A stretch of DNA of 64,000 nt. Origin: Tetradesmus obliquus (Eukaryota; Chlorophyta; Chlorophyceae; Sphaeropleales; Scenedesmaceae). The notes beneath the pieces are model-generated. The model was not told the origin of the DNA. It saw nothing but the letters and a program-made list of their open reading frames with translations, and did not search any database. Made by a program: the position numbers and the translations under genes. The stretch lies in assembly GCA_030272155.1 (NCBI GenBank), contig CP126199.1, positions 2,542,001 through 2,606,000 of the forward strand. The letters run 5' to 3'. This document shows, in pieces, positions 20,156-30,479 of this stretch; the first letter of the stretch is position 1, and each line of letters starts with the position of its first letter.

Positions 20156-22467
20156 CTGCTGCTGCTGCTGCAGGTGATGGGCAAGCTGGGTCTGCACCGC
20201 AACATCCCCGCACACAACCCCGCAGCCACGCAGCCGCACCTGGCCTACAAGGTGTCGGCCATGTTCCCTGACACGCTGCTGGCGGCCATCAACAGCGGCC
20301 AGATCCTGCACGCGGCTGAGAAGCAGGAGGACAGGCAGCGCCTGGCAGAGAAAAAGCAGGTGGGATGAGGGTTGCTCGTCATCCCTTTGTTTGTTTGCCC
20401 TGAGCAGTACCACGTCATGATTTGGTTGCAGTAAAACAGCAGCAGCAAAGCAGGAGGGCAGGCAGCGCCTGGCAGAGAAAAGGCAGGCAGGAAGGCGCGC
20501 TATTGGTGTGTTGATGTTGCAGTTTTAGAGGATTGTTCTTTTCGTTTCAATTGCTGTGCTGTCAGTATGTTGCAGCGCAAAACGCCACGCAAGTGACCGT
20601 CCTAGCAGATGGCCTCACTCCTGCACGCTTGCTGCTGCTGCTGCTGCTGCTGCTGCACAGGTACCGGCGTATGTGCTGTCGCGCCTGCAGCGTGTCAGTG
20701 ACGAGGCGGACCCTCGCAAGCGGCGGCGGCTGGCCAAGCTGCTGGCACTGCTGGCAGCACTGCTGCAGCTAGCTGGGGCACGCAGCCGGCTGCCGCTGAA
20801 GCCGCCTCGTGCAGCAAAGGTGGGCAGCCCCCTTGCTTGTTGTTCTCTGACCCAGGTGCTTGTTTGCTAGGTCTTTGCTTGAGGGTCCAAGTGCTTTGTG
20901 TGAATCAGCTGCTGAATGCACTGGTGACAAGTATTGTGCCTGGTGATCTATTTGCTGCAGGGCAGCAAGGCAGGTGTATAGTGCAGGCTGTCTACGAGTG
21001 CCATAGATGGACACATGCCTTATGCTGCCATGCACTTAACTTCTTCTTCAGTGTTGCCATGTCATCCACATATGTTGCTGCTGCTGCTGCTGCAGGAGGA
21101 GGGCGGCGCAGCGCGGCCTGGCGGGCTGACTGAGCTGTCGTGGCAGCTGGGCATCCGGCGGCTGGAGGTGCTGGAGCCACTGCTGGATGCCTTCTACAAC
21201 AAGAGCACGTGAGCACTGACTATTGTAAATTTGCATGTACATGTGCATGTGCATGTGCATGTGCATGTGCATTGTCTGCTGCGGATTGCTGTTCAAAGCA
21301 GCCAAGGGGTGCAACTGCCTGTGTGGTTGTTGTCGCTTACACACTATTCAAGTGTTGCGTGTGGCTGCTGCTGCTGCTGCTGCAGTGCCGAGGAGGGCGG
21401 CACGGTGTATGTGCGCGAGGACGCCAAGCGGCAGCTGCTGCTGATGCACGTGCTGGTGGTGGCGCTTGATGCGGAGGGCTGGGCGCTGGCCCCGCCACAG
21501 TTTGAGGCGCTGCGCCAGGAGCTCAAGATGAGCGCGGCTGACGTGGTGGCCAGGTGAGGGAGGTTGTGGCAGGTTTTGTGGCGAGCAGTACTAGAGTGGT
21601 CAAGTGGCAGTGGCGATGGCAGCTGCTGCAGTAGCGGAATGCTGTTTTGGGTGAGGTGGCGAGGATAGTTTGAGGCGCTGCGGCAGGAGCTCAAGATCAG
21701 CGCGGCTGACGTGGTGGCCAGGTGGGCAAGAGCATGTTCATGCACCTGCTGGTTATGCGCTGTGCTGAGATATGACAGTTTTGAGCGTGGTAAATGCAGA
21801 ATTGCGCACCTGCAAGCAATGCTGGACCAGAAGCTGTGTCTTGCGGGTTCTGCCAGCTGCCTGCAAAGTAGCTTGCTGCAAGGGTGTGCAGGATGACACT
21901 GCCGGCTGCCAGCATCATTGTTTAACAACCGCTGTGCTGTGCCATGCGCGCTCTACAAGGTGGGTTGCAAACTAGCTTTGCTGCAAGGGTGTGCAGGAAT
22001 GACACTGCCGGCTGCTGGCTCATGTATCTGCTTGTCTGACCTCACTGTACTGTGCTGTGCAGGTTCCTTGAGCTGGGCTGCATGTGAACGCGGCCAAGCT
22101 GCCTGCCTGCATCTGACTTGCTGATAGTCTGTTACGCTGATCACATCAGTCATTTTCTATGCTGTGCCGTGCGGGTTCCGTGAGCTGGGCTGCGTGTGCA
22201 AGGCGTCCAAGCTGCGCTGTGTTCAATGCTGATACGCTGTGCTGAATTGTTGCGCTCTGCGCTGTGCCGTGCAGGTTCCGTGAGCTGGGCTGTATCTGCA
22301 AGGCAGCCAAGCTGCCTGCAGGCATTTCACCAGACGGCACTCCCAGCGCAGCGCTTGCCAGCTACAGCATCGCGCTGCTGCCTGGTGGACCAAGTGACAC
22401 CAAGACTTTGGAGCAGAGCTTCCCCAAAGCCAAGACAGGCGCCAAGCAGCAGCGCGGCGGGCGCTGA
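16621..22467 (+). CDS. RPA49: RNA polymerase I subunit A49 (RPA49/POLR1E)
   Basis: Subunit of the A49/A34.5 module of Pol I, acting in rRNA transcription in the nucleolus. Exons: 16621-17334, 18067-18123, 18409-18470, 18803-19000, 19363-19522, 20174-20359, 20661-20819, 21096-21208, 21386-21553, 22275-22467; phases join to about 669 residues (human about 420-480). The first about 120 residues are a Lys/Gln-rich basic extension (EKKKKKDKQQQQ) that looks like a nucleolar tail. The dimerisation domain follows, with HYVVGIRNKRTGQLRL matching HFVGILNKTSGQ. Then comes LVEAFGSTRRKRQMKQRE, matching the family block EAFGTTKQKRALN. The C-terminal tandem winged helices show YVLSRLQRV, LGIRRLEVLEPLLDAFYN and FEALRQELKMSAADVVARFRE. 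A small extra exon between 18123 and 18409 cannot be excluded. Echoes of six exons lie in its introns. TGTAA at 22751-22755 may be the poly(A) signal. Confidence 0.88.
17388..17600 (+). repeat. Two copies of the A49 exon 1 donor end
   Basis: The end of exon 1 (GLREADEQQLGFQ at about 17296-17334, donor GTTAGG) recurs around 17418-17466 (GLGEADEQQLGFQ, donor GTGAAG) and 17546-17590 (GLGEADEQQLGF, donor lost, stop TAG at 17598). The first copy has a better donor than the parent, so alternative 5' splice choice is possible. Confidence 0.8.
17874..18048 (+). repeat. 25-bp minisatellite, seven copies
   Basis: The unit TGTGGTGCACTGCTGTGCTT plus ACCAT occurs seven times without gaps, differing mainly by C/G at one position. 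It ends 18 bp before the acceptor of A49 exon 2. No stop occurs in any plus frame, so it makes spurious Cys/Leu/His-rich open frames. The copies are contiguous with no spacers, so it is not a CRISPR array. Confidence 0.9.
19151..19185 (+). repeat. Short copy of part of A49 exon 4
   Basis: GTGAATGACGCTAACGTGGC and the following TGGTGT match the exon 4 stretch encoding VNDADVAGV (about 18900-18930). No splice site is carried. Confidence 0.55.
19594..19923 (+). repeat. Three copies of the A49 exon 5 donor end
   Basis: The parental end (LGLLLGEVAARATAAGETRAE, donor GTAAGC at 19523) is copied at about 19594-19657 (donor GTGAGC), 19727-19793 (decayed, with an internal deletion) and 19855-19923 (donor GTGAGA). 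Copies one and three keep the frame and a usable donor. Confidence 0.85.
20433..20486 (+). repeat. Copy of the A49 exon 6 end
   Basis: AAGCAGGAGGGCAGGCAGCG and the following CCTGGCAGAGAAAAGGCAG match the exon end encoding EKQEDRQRLAEKKQ (to 20359). The donor GT has become GC. Confidence 0.7.
21233..21273 (+). repeat. GCATGT hexamer microsatellite
   Basis: About six and a half perfect or near-perfect copies of GCATGT lie in the intron after A49 exon 8. The alternating purine-pyrimidine run could form Z-DNA; no function is evident. Confidence 0.85.
21665..21722 (+). repeat. Copy of the A49 exon 9 donor end
   Basis: The segment repeats FEALRQELKMSAADVVAR as FEALRQELKISAADVVAR and keeps a GTGGGC donor. 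It lies about 110 nt into the last intron. Confidence 0.85.
22051..22216 (+). repeat. Two copies of the A49 last-exon acceptor region
   Basis: The true exon starts CAG|GTTCCGTGAGCTGGGCTG at 22275. Copies at about 22060-22110 (CAG|GTTCCTTGAGCTGGGCTG, acceptor kept, then stop TGA) and 22170-22216 (acceptor CAG changed to CGG) precede it. Confidence 0.85.
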
Positions 22468-23535
22468 GGCCGGCGTGTTTGAGGAGGTTTTTGGTGGTTG
22501 GTGCGAGTGTGAGTGTGCCTCCGAGGCAGTTGCCTTGGCGTGTTGTTGCACGGCACTGACGGCAGCTGGTTGGAAGTTGGCAGCAGCTAGCTCGGGCCGG
22601 GCTTGGGCTGCTTTAGCTGGGGCCGCTGTAGGCACCCCTGGTAGTGCTCCGCACGCCTGCGCATATGCGGCATGCTAAGAATCGTCCTATTTTTATGCGG
22701 CTTCGTGCGCAGGCTGTAGTTGACCTGCAATGATTGACCTGCTTGCACGTTGTAACACCAATTGAATACTGTAGCCCTAGTGGCACTGTCAGCATGCTCA
22801 CTTGATGAGATGGGGTGCAGATATGCAGGGCTGTAGCTACCCGTGTAACAACGCCGGTTGATGTGCGATGACTCTTTATGAATGTGAACAACGGCACTCG
22901 CTGCCGTGGACGCACCACACAATGTGCACCCTGACGCCTTGTTTGCTGGTACTTGTGCAGTGATACTTGACAGCGTGTCCGATTGACAAACAGTGTTTCA
23001 ACACCATTCTATAAGTTGTTCGTTCGCTTATGTAACTCGTCAGCTGTCCATGGATCCCACCTGGGGGTCGTAGGCAGGTCACTAGCAGGTTGGCTTCAGG
23101 GTACGTTTGTAGCAAAGTACTGCGGCCGCAGTAAGGTCACATATAGAATTGATATTTTGCTGTCGCTGGTCACTGCGGGTAGGCCTAGCTGCAACGAGAG
23201 CAGCAGCAGCAGCAGCAGCACGGCCCTGGGGTTGACACCTGAGAGGCACCGTGCAAACATAGTCAGCAAACCCTTCTTTCTTTGTACTGTTTCATCAGCA
23301 TACATCGTATATTTTGTATCTCAATTGCAGCCATGCTGCAGCACCCTGTGAAATGTGGAGTGTGCAAAAGAGTCACCTGCACTTTCTTTTGAGCAGGTGA
23401 GCAAGGCACAGCTGCCCCATCCCACCCATCTCCACCCCACCAAAGACGAGTGCAGCTGAGCCAATTCAACCAAAAATCTTGTACATACAATTTGACAATC
23501 TGTTCGGCACTGTATGCAGGCGCCTGTGGTCATTA
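22468..23535. other. Intergenic between A49 and metacaspase
   Basis: No supported gene. The left part is A49 3' UTR, with TGTAA at 22751-22755. The right part holds the metacaspase promoter. Confidence 0.5.
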
Positions 23536-26500
23536 ATGGCTGCAAGCACTGGCAATGCAGCAGCAGCAGGCGCAAAAAAAGCTCTGCTGATAGGCTGCAG
23601 CTACCCAGGTGGGATATTTGGGCATTCAAAGCGACTACTGCCATGCATTGCTCAGCTGGCTCGCTGACACGTCACGAGGCGGCTTGCACAAGGTGTGTGA
23701 ATTACAACGGGAGGAGGCTGCTGGGCAGACAGACCGTGTGCTAGCTGCAGCAGCCAGTCACTAGTCAACACATTGACCGCACACCGCTGCTGGTTTATTA
23801 CCCCCACAACAATCTCAACAGTTGCTGCCATCGTTCAACTGTCCATTTGTGCATCAGCAGCTTGCTCCATTCAGCTGATACCCGTGCAGTCTCAACTTGA
23901 ACCCTACCTTGTGCCCCATCCACCACGTGCACAACTATGCTTGACGCTACAAATGGTCCTGTCCTCTGCTGCCTTGCACTGCCTGGCAGGCAGCGACTCC
24001 GCGTTGCGCGGCCCTGGCTATGATGTGAGCTGCATGCAGGCCCTGCTGGCCTCAGCTCTGGGCTTCCCTGCAAACAGCATACGCGTGCTGCGAGATGACA
24101 GCGACAGCAGCAACAGCAGCAGCAGCAGCAGTATGCCCAGCCAGGCGGCTATTCTGCAGGAGTTGGACTGGCTTGTCAGCGGTGCTGCGCAGGTGGGTTT
24201 TATGCTGCTGCAGAGCAGACACAGGCTGAGTATGAGGCAGCCTTCCCTGCAAGCACGCTAGCATCTGCCACCAGCAAAAACAACGCTTTGCACCGCGCAG
24301 GCAGCTCAATGCATGTGCAGTAGTCTGAAGTGCAAGTGGTGCGCTACCGACTGTACAGACTTGTTTGATCTTTGTGCTGCTGCTGCAGGGCTCCAACCTC
24401 TTCCTGTTCTTCAGCGGTGAGCGGCACATGTGGTGCAGAGACGTTGTGGTGCATACCTGGGTACGGCACCAGCCGCTGGTGCAGCAATGAATGTGGTTTT
24501 GGCACTTTCAGCAGCCGGCGGTCACCTACGACTGCAGAAGCAGCCATGCAGACACAAAGCCACTGTCAGGGTTCACCACGTGTTGGGTTTCTGTACAGTT
24601 GGTGGATGCTGCTGTGCTTCCATACTGGCGGTGTAAAGGGGTCACCTCATCTGCATGCATGCAATGCTGCATCCCTGCACAGTGCACAGGCAGCAAGCTG
24701 TTCAGGGACGCTGCTGCTGCCAATGATGAATTGTGTCTGCTTGTGCTGCTGTGTGCAGGGCATGGCTACAAGGCCAGGGACCCTACCAGTAAGATGCGCT
24801 GCCACCAACGATGCACTGAAACAGCATGGCATGCAGAGCTCTCTGTCCACCTCAGCGCTGACAAGCGACAGATGCCATCCCACTCCGCATTTGGTCGTAT
24901 TGACAGTTTGTGTAGTGTAGCTGCGGCTGCAGACGGTGGCAACCATCAAACGTGCTGCTGCGCTGCCGCTGCTGCTGCCGCTGCTGCTGCTGCTGCCTTT
25001 GCTGCTTCTGCTGTTGCTGCTGCCGTTTCCTGCTGTCATAAACACAGGCGAAGAGGCTGACAGGCTAGATGAGTGCATCCTGCCCACTGACTGGCAGCAG
25101 CATGACGGCAGCAGCGGCTACATAAGGGATGGCCAGCTGGCACAGCTGCTGCTGCAGCGGCTGCCGGAGGGTGCGGTGCTGCACACGCTGTTTGACTGCT
25201 GCTTCTCTGGTAAGCCCTTGGCTGCTTTGGAAGGTCAATGTTAAGTGATGTAGTGCAGCCTCACCCTCTGCCAGCTCACTATGCGGCCTAGCAGTGGCTC
25301 GGTCCAGCTATCTGAGTGTATACTGGGTACAATATACGATCGCCTTACGAACAGGATAGCGGCTGGCTTGGCTGGTGCCTGCGGCCGAGTCAGTCCCCGC
25401 AATGTATTGTTGGGTTTATGCGTTGTTGCTTGCACCGCTCTCACGCAGCTGCTGCCTGCTATCTGTGGTTTGCTGCAACAGGCACCCTGATGGACTTGCC
25501 GTACGAAGCTAGGTAAGTTGTGCCGCTTGTCCGAAGTTGTGCCAGCTTGCAGTCTAACTGAAGCTTCCTGATGCTGTCCGCGTCCATGTGTGTTTGTTGC
25601 AACCCAACTGCTCTTGCAGCACAGCATGTATGTGGCAGACTGGCCATGCCTAGCATCCGCACAGATGTTGCTGCAGCAGCCAAAGCGGTTATGCTGAGAC
25701 ACCTGCGCATGCACTGCTGCCCCAGGTACAACGCAGAACAGCAGCAGTCCGGCTGGACACGCAGCAGCAGCATGAACGGCAGCCACAGGTCTGGCTCACA
25801 GGCGCCAACAGCAGGTGCGCAGACACTGCTAAATGGGCCACAAGCCAGGCCACATGCTGCACCGACACTGCTGGCAGCTACAAGCCTCACAGCAGTGCTG
25901 GAGGCTGTACCAATGTGGCAACCTAAGGCCAATTGCCACATCCCTGCCACCAAGCACTGCAGTCCGTAGGCTTGCTGATGCACTGAAGAGAAACACGTCT
26001 CCAGCCACCTGTGCCCGTGTTCTGTTTTTAGGAGTCGAAACAGGTAGGATTGCTGCTGAGGCCGTGTGGTGTTACAGTAACACCTTTATTTCTGTCAATG
26101 CTGCTTGCAGGAGGGACAGTGGTGCAGCTGGGTGCATGTGAGGAGGACCAGACAGCAGTCACCAGCAGGAAGCTGCCAGGAGTGGTAGGCACATACACAG
26201 GTGCAGCCACACACGCATTTGTGACAGCCATCAAGGAGCACGGCCGGCAGCAGTCATATGCCAGCCTGCTGCAGCACATGACGCAGGCGCTGGCTGCTCT
26301 GGGCAAAGTGAGCGATGAGGGGCTGCCAGAAGTGCTGGCGGATGAGGCAGCAGCAGCAGCAGGTGACACAGCAGCAGCAGATGTGTCAAAGGCATCAGAT
26401 GCAGTAGATGCTGACTCAACGGATGCAGGCGTGCTGGCAGGTGAAGTGCAGCGCGCTGCAGCAGCAGAGGTGCCAGAAAACACTACAGCAGCAGGCGACA

Positions 26501-27185
26501 CCAGCCACAGGCCTTGTGATCAGGCCAGGTCCGGTGATGCGGGCCCTGACGTGACTGGCGCGGCAGTGGCTGATGCAGCAGACACGAAGTCGGGTGAGGC
26601 TGCAAAAGCAGCCTTCAGGCAGCAGCAGCCAGGTGTAAGAACTGCAGCCGGCACAGCGGATGCATCAGCAAAAGCAGACCAGGCAGCAGCAGCAGCGCCG
26701 GCTGTTGAGAGCCGCTTTGACAGTTTTGGTGCTCGCGGCCCGCTGCATGATCTGCTGGGACTGCTCACAGGTCGGGAGGCGACTCATAACGCTGGTGAGC
26801 AGGCACGGCAGCGTGTTCGGTTATGGTTTGGTAGGCAGCAAGCAAGTGCACAGCCGAGCCGGTTACGTGCCATTTGCGTGCTGCCTGGAACAGGAAAAAA
26901 GGGCCTGTGCATCACAGCAGCAGCTTCATAATATTTGCTGTAACATGTGCTGATGGCAGCTCCCTTGTAGCCGCCATGGGCAATGCAGCTCCACCACCCA
27001 GGCCTTTGTGCTAGCACACCTGATGGCGGCACTACCAACCAGATCGTACATCTGGCAAAGGACGTTTACTCCTCTGTCTGCCTGACTGCGCTGCGCTGCT
27101 GTCAGGCGGCACTGTCAAGGCGGTGCAGATGCCAGTGCTGTGCAGCAACCGGAGGTTTGACCTAGACTCCCATCTCGTGTTTTGA
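23536..27185 (+). CDS. Metacaspase (caspase-like Cys protease), type I-like
   Basis: Arg/Lys-specific cysteine protease of the C14B family. Exons: 23536-23608, 23990-24192, 24389-24416, 24759-24788, 25048-25209, 25482-25512, 25726-25814, possible 12-nt 26032-26043, 26111 onward, and a last exon ending at stop 27185. Motifs in order: AKKALLIGCSYPG, ALRGPGYDV, LFLFFSGHGY (catalytic His, with the exon join inside SGHG), LDECILPTDW, LFDCCFSG (catalytic Cys; the usual CHSG His is Phe), and GTLMDLPYEA. The C-terminal MPVLCSNRRFDLDSHLVF fits the family end. The frame stays open from 26111 to 26931 through an acidic Ala-rich stretch. A GTGAGC donor at 26308 would remove that stretch, so the insert is either coding or a retained intron. 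There is no prodomain, only about 10 Ala/Gly-rich residues before the p20 start. Confidence 0.85.
26032..26043 (+). other. Possible 12-nt metacaspase microexon
   Basis: TTTTTAG precedes GAGTCGAAACAG and GTAGG follows. Including it adds VETG and keeps frame; skipping it also keeps frame. It may be chance. Confidence 0.3.
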
Positions 27186-27826
27186 GGACGGGGCCGGTAG
27201 GTTTCATGTGGTACGTCTGACAAAGCATAGGTACACTGTGCCAGATTCTGTCCATGGCAGTATGAACCTTCCAATTTGAACTTCACAGTGACTGGCGAGG
27301 AGGGGCGGCCCCAAAGCAGCCTGTTATTCCCGTGTTGCAAGAAGCACTGACTGACAGCTGCCCACTGCAGTCAGGCAGTATCGAAGTGTGGTGTTGGTTG
27401 CCTGCTCAGCTAGGCGATGTAGTGCAGCAGCTGCGTGTCTGTGCACAGCGCCAGTACTGCCGTGCTCGGGGTCGCACACCTCGCAAACCCTACTAAGCTT
27501 CTGGGTTTAAACGCTATTGAATCATGCTATTATGAGCTAATTTTATTGTATAGTTCAACGCACTCCGTTTGTACCTGTCGCGGTGGGATGCCCGACAGGA
27601 CGGAAGATTATGCTGGCACACCGTGACTGACTGGTCACGCTATGTCTGTTTCTGAGGCTGTAATGAGGCTTTTTGGCTCACATCCTTGTTTATGGGCGTG
27701 CTCACGCAGCAGGGCTTGTAATATTATTCCGACACAGCAGACGTAGCACGCACGTACATACAGCACGTGCTGTACAGCAAGTCCTTGGCCCACGTGTTAT
27801 GGCTTACATAGCTCGTAGCTGCTGAA
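27186..27826. other. Intergenic, no gene seen
   Basis: No family signal on either strand. The sequence is less CAG-rich than its surroundings. Confidence 0.5.
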
Positions 27827-29468
27827 ATGGACACTGACATGGACTCCAGTGTGACCTGGGAGTGTGTGGCTGTTGAGATGCTGGCTGCGGAAAGCAGCAA
27901 GCTGCAGGCACTCATGTCAGACCCTGGCACCAGTGCTGATGCAGTGAAATTTGAGCTGTGCAGGTGCGTCTCAGTTGCTGGATAAGGCATGAACTTTGAT
28001 TGAGCTTTTTGTGCAGCTGCAAAGCTACCGACACATGTCAGTTCACAGCATGGAGGCACGATGCGGCTTGCAACTGCAGTCTTGTTGCCTTGGCCGCAGC
28101 TTTCTTGGCATTTGCGGTAGCAGACAAGTTGGTACATCTCCGTGTGGCCATCATGCTATTCAATGGTCATATTTTGCCACATGTGGTGCAGGTTCTTGGA
28201 TAAATATGATCTCACACTGCCCAATGGCCCGGACAAATACAAGAAAGCAGCAGAGTTCCTCATGAACGCTGTCATCATTGGCAGCAATGGCATCCTGCAT
28301 CGTGCATGCAAAGCCAGGGAGGATTTCGAGGGCTGTGCAGCAGAGGCTGAGGTGAGCAGTAACTGAGCGGCTGCGCACCGCCTGCAAGCATCATGCTGTA
28401 AGCAGCTGGCAGGCCTGTGTGCATAGGCTGGGGATGCTTGCACGCGCGTGACTTAGCATGCCGCTGTAGCTGTTTCAGTAATCTTGGCTCCATGCTAGCT
28501 CACAACCTCATGCACAACCCATGTAGGTTCCTGTCTGTCATCTCTAAGGATCTTGCTGTGCCCTGCCCTGCTTCCAAAGGACCTGTCAGAGGACAATAAC
28601 GGAGCCACAGACACAGCAGTGCAGCTTTCAGCAGTGCAGGAAGAGGCAGCGCGCCTGCGGAGGCTGCTAGCAGGCAAGGCACGTCAGGTCTCTGCGCTGC
28701 AGGCAGAGCTTACTAGTGCCCGGCAGTCTGAAGCGTCCGCCTCTGCAGCGCAGCAGCAGCTGAAGCAACAGCTGGCTGCTGCTTTGGCAGCAGGCGTACC
28801 CAAGGCTGAAGAGCAGTCCTCAAAGGGGCAATTGGGCGAGTTGGCACAGCTGCAGCAGCAGCTGCAGGGGCTGCAGGAGCAGCTGCAGCAGGCAAGGCAG
28901 CATGAGGCTGCTGCAATTGCTGACAAGGCTGCGGCACAGCAGATAGCCGCCATGCTTACAGGGCAGGTGCGCAGTGTTGCAAAGATGGATTAGGCTTGTT
29001 TGACGACGTGATGTGATGTAACTATTCTTTTTCGATGTGCCCTGTGCTGATGCAGCCAAACCAAGCCCTTGCAAACAATGATACAGTCGTGTGCACTACC
29101 TTGTGAAGATTGTTCAACAGATGTTCAGCATTGACATGCACGTGCACATGTGCCCACATGATGTGCCCACATGTGCACATTACTCAAACTTACGAGCTTG
29201 ACGATCTGCTAATGCTGCTATGCGGCTGTGTGCTGTGTTCCAACTGCATGCACAGCTCTCAACACAGCAGCGCCGCGTGCGCCAGCTGCAGTCAGAGAAT
29301 GCTGCTGCTCTGTCAGAGCTGGAGACCCTGCGCAGCACAGGCATTGCTGGGCAACGGCCCATTTTTGGTTTCAGTTTTTTAGATTTTAGAATGGTCAGCA
29401 CAGGTTGGCATACGGCCATGCAGTGCAAGAGGCAGTACAGATGTGCGTGCTTGTTGTTTATTCAATAG
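27827..29468 (+). CDS. Unidentified coiled-coil protein
   Basis: I do not recognise this gene. A model starts at ATG 27827 (MDTDMDSSVTWECVAVEM) with exons 27827-27963, 28192-28351, 28580-28966 and 29256 to a stop near 29468; phases join. The second exon encodes FLDKYDLTLPNGPDKYKKAA. The third is a clear coiled coil rich in Gln, Leu and Glu with heptad spacing (LQQQLQGLQEQLQQARQ), continued by RRVRQLQSENAAALSELETL. An optional exon from 28015 would add a hydrophobic helix (SLVALAAAFLAFAVADK), making the layout helix plus coiled coil like BAP31-type ER proteins; that is a weak analogy. The third exon's acceptor AAG is non-ideal and the 3' end is uncertain. Confidence 0.45.
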
Positions 29469-29942
29469 CAGCGCACCTTCACTTGCATGCAGACTTGCTT
29501 TGCATCTGGACGCGCATACCCGCCAACTGGACGCAGTATGCTGCAGCTGGACGTGCCTGGACGTGCCTTGACCTGTGACTTGACTTCTCGGTTACCATTG
29601 TGTGAGCAGCAGCAAGTTGCTGACCAACCTTGGACGACACAGGAGCACCTGTAGTTACCTTGAGCCGAAATCTGAACTAGTTTATTCGCCTTGATTTTCT
29701 TGTGCATCTTGCCAGGATATTTTGACGCCAAGTGATCCGAGGTTGTGTTGCATGGCTCTTCTGACGACCACGCACAGAACAGAACCGCGAGGCCGGATCT
29801 CCGCTCATTGATAGACGCGAAGGATGACATCACAGACCAGACTGCAAAATATTTGACGCCTGCTTGTCAAACCGTAGCTTTCTGCGACAGTGCATCCACG
29901 AGAACACAGCACACCACAGGCAGGGGCGCCTAGCCAACTCGC
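29469..29942. other. Intergenic, no gene seen
   Basis: Between two plus-strand genes. No coding or repeat signal was found, apart from a short CTGGACG(T/C) direct repeat near 29520-29570. Confidence 0.45.
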
Positions 29943-30422
29943 ATGCTGCAGCATCAGCAGTGCGGCGGCAACAGCCCGCATCAGGAGCAGGCAGCTGACA
30001 AAGGGCAGCATGCGGCGCCTGATGACCAGAAGGGCTTGATGAGCTGTACAGCAGCAGCAGCAGCAAACGCAGCAGCAGGAGCAGTGATGCAGCAGACAGA
30101 TAGCACACGCCAGCAACCCTGCAATCCCACTGAGGCAAGCAACATTTTAACAGTGTCTAGCAGCAGCCTGAGCCATGATTGTATGCTTGAGCAGCAGGCA
30201 GCAGGTCAGCAGCAACGGCTGCATGCCATTTTGGACCAAGTACAGACGAGGATGCAGCAAGAGCAAGAAAAGCAACACCCGCAGCAGCAGGACCGGGCGC
30301 AGCCAGCAAAGTCAAAGCAAACGAGCCCAGCGCCAAAACCAAACGAGCATAAGCAGCCGGTAGCACACCAGCAGCATCATGCAGCCGGGGCTGGCAGCGG
30401 TGATGTTTTTGTTTTTGGAAGC

Positions 30423-30479
<57 letters not shown>

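Noticed and set aside
26308..26931. Separate small gene inside the metacaspase
   Set aside because: It continues the metacaspase frame without a break and has no own start context; kept as an uncertain insert or retained intron.
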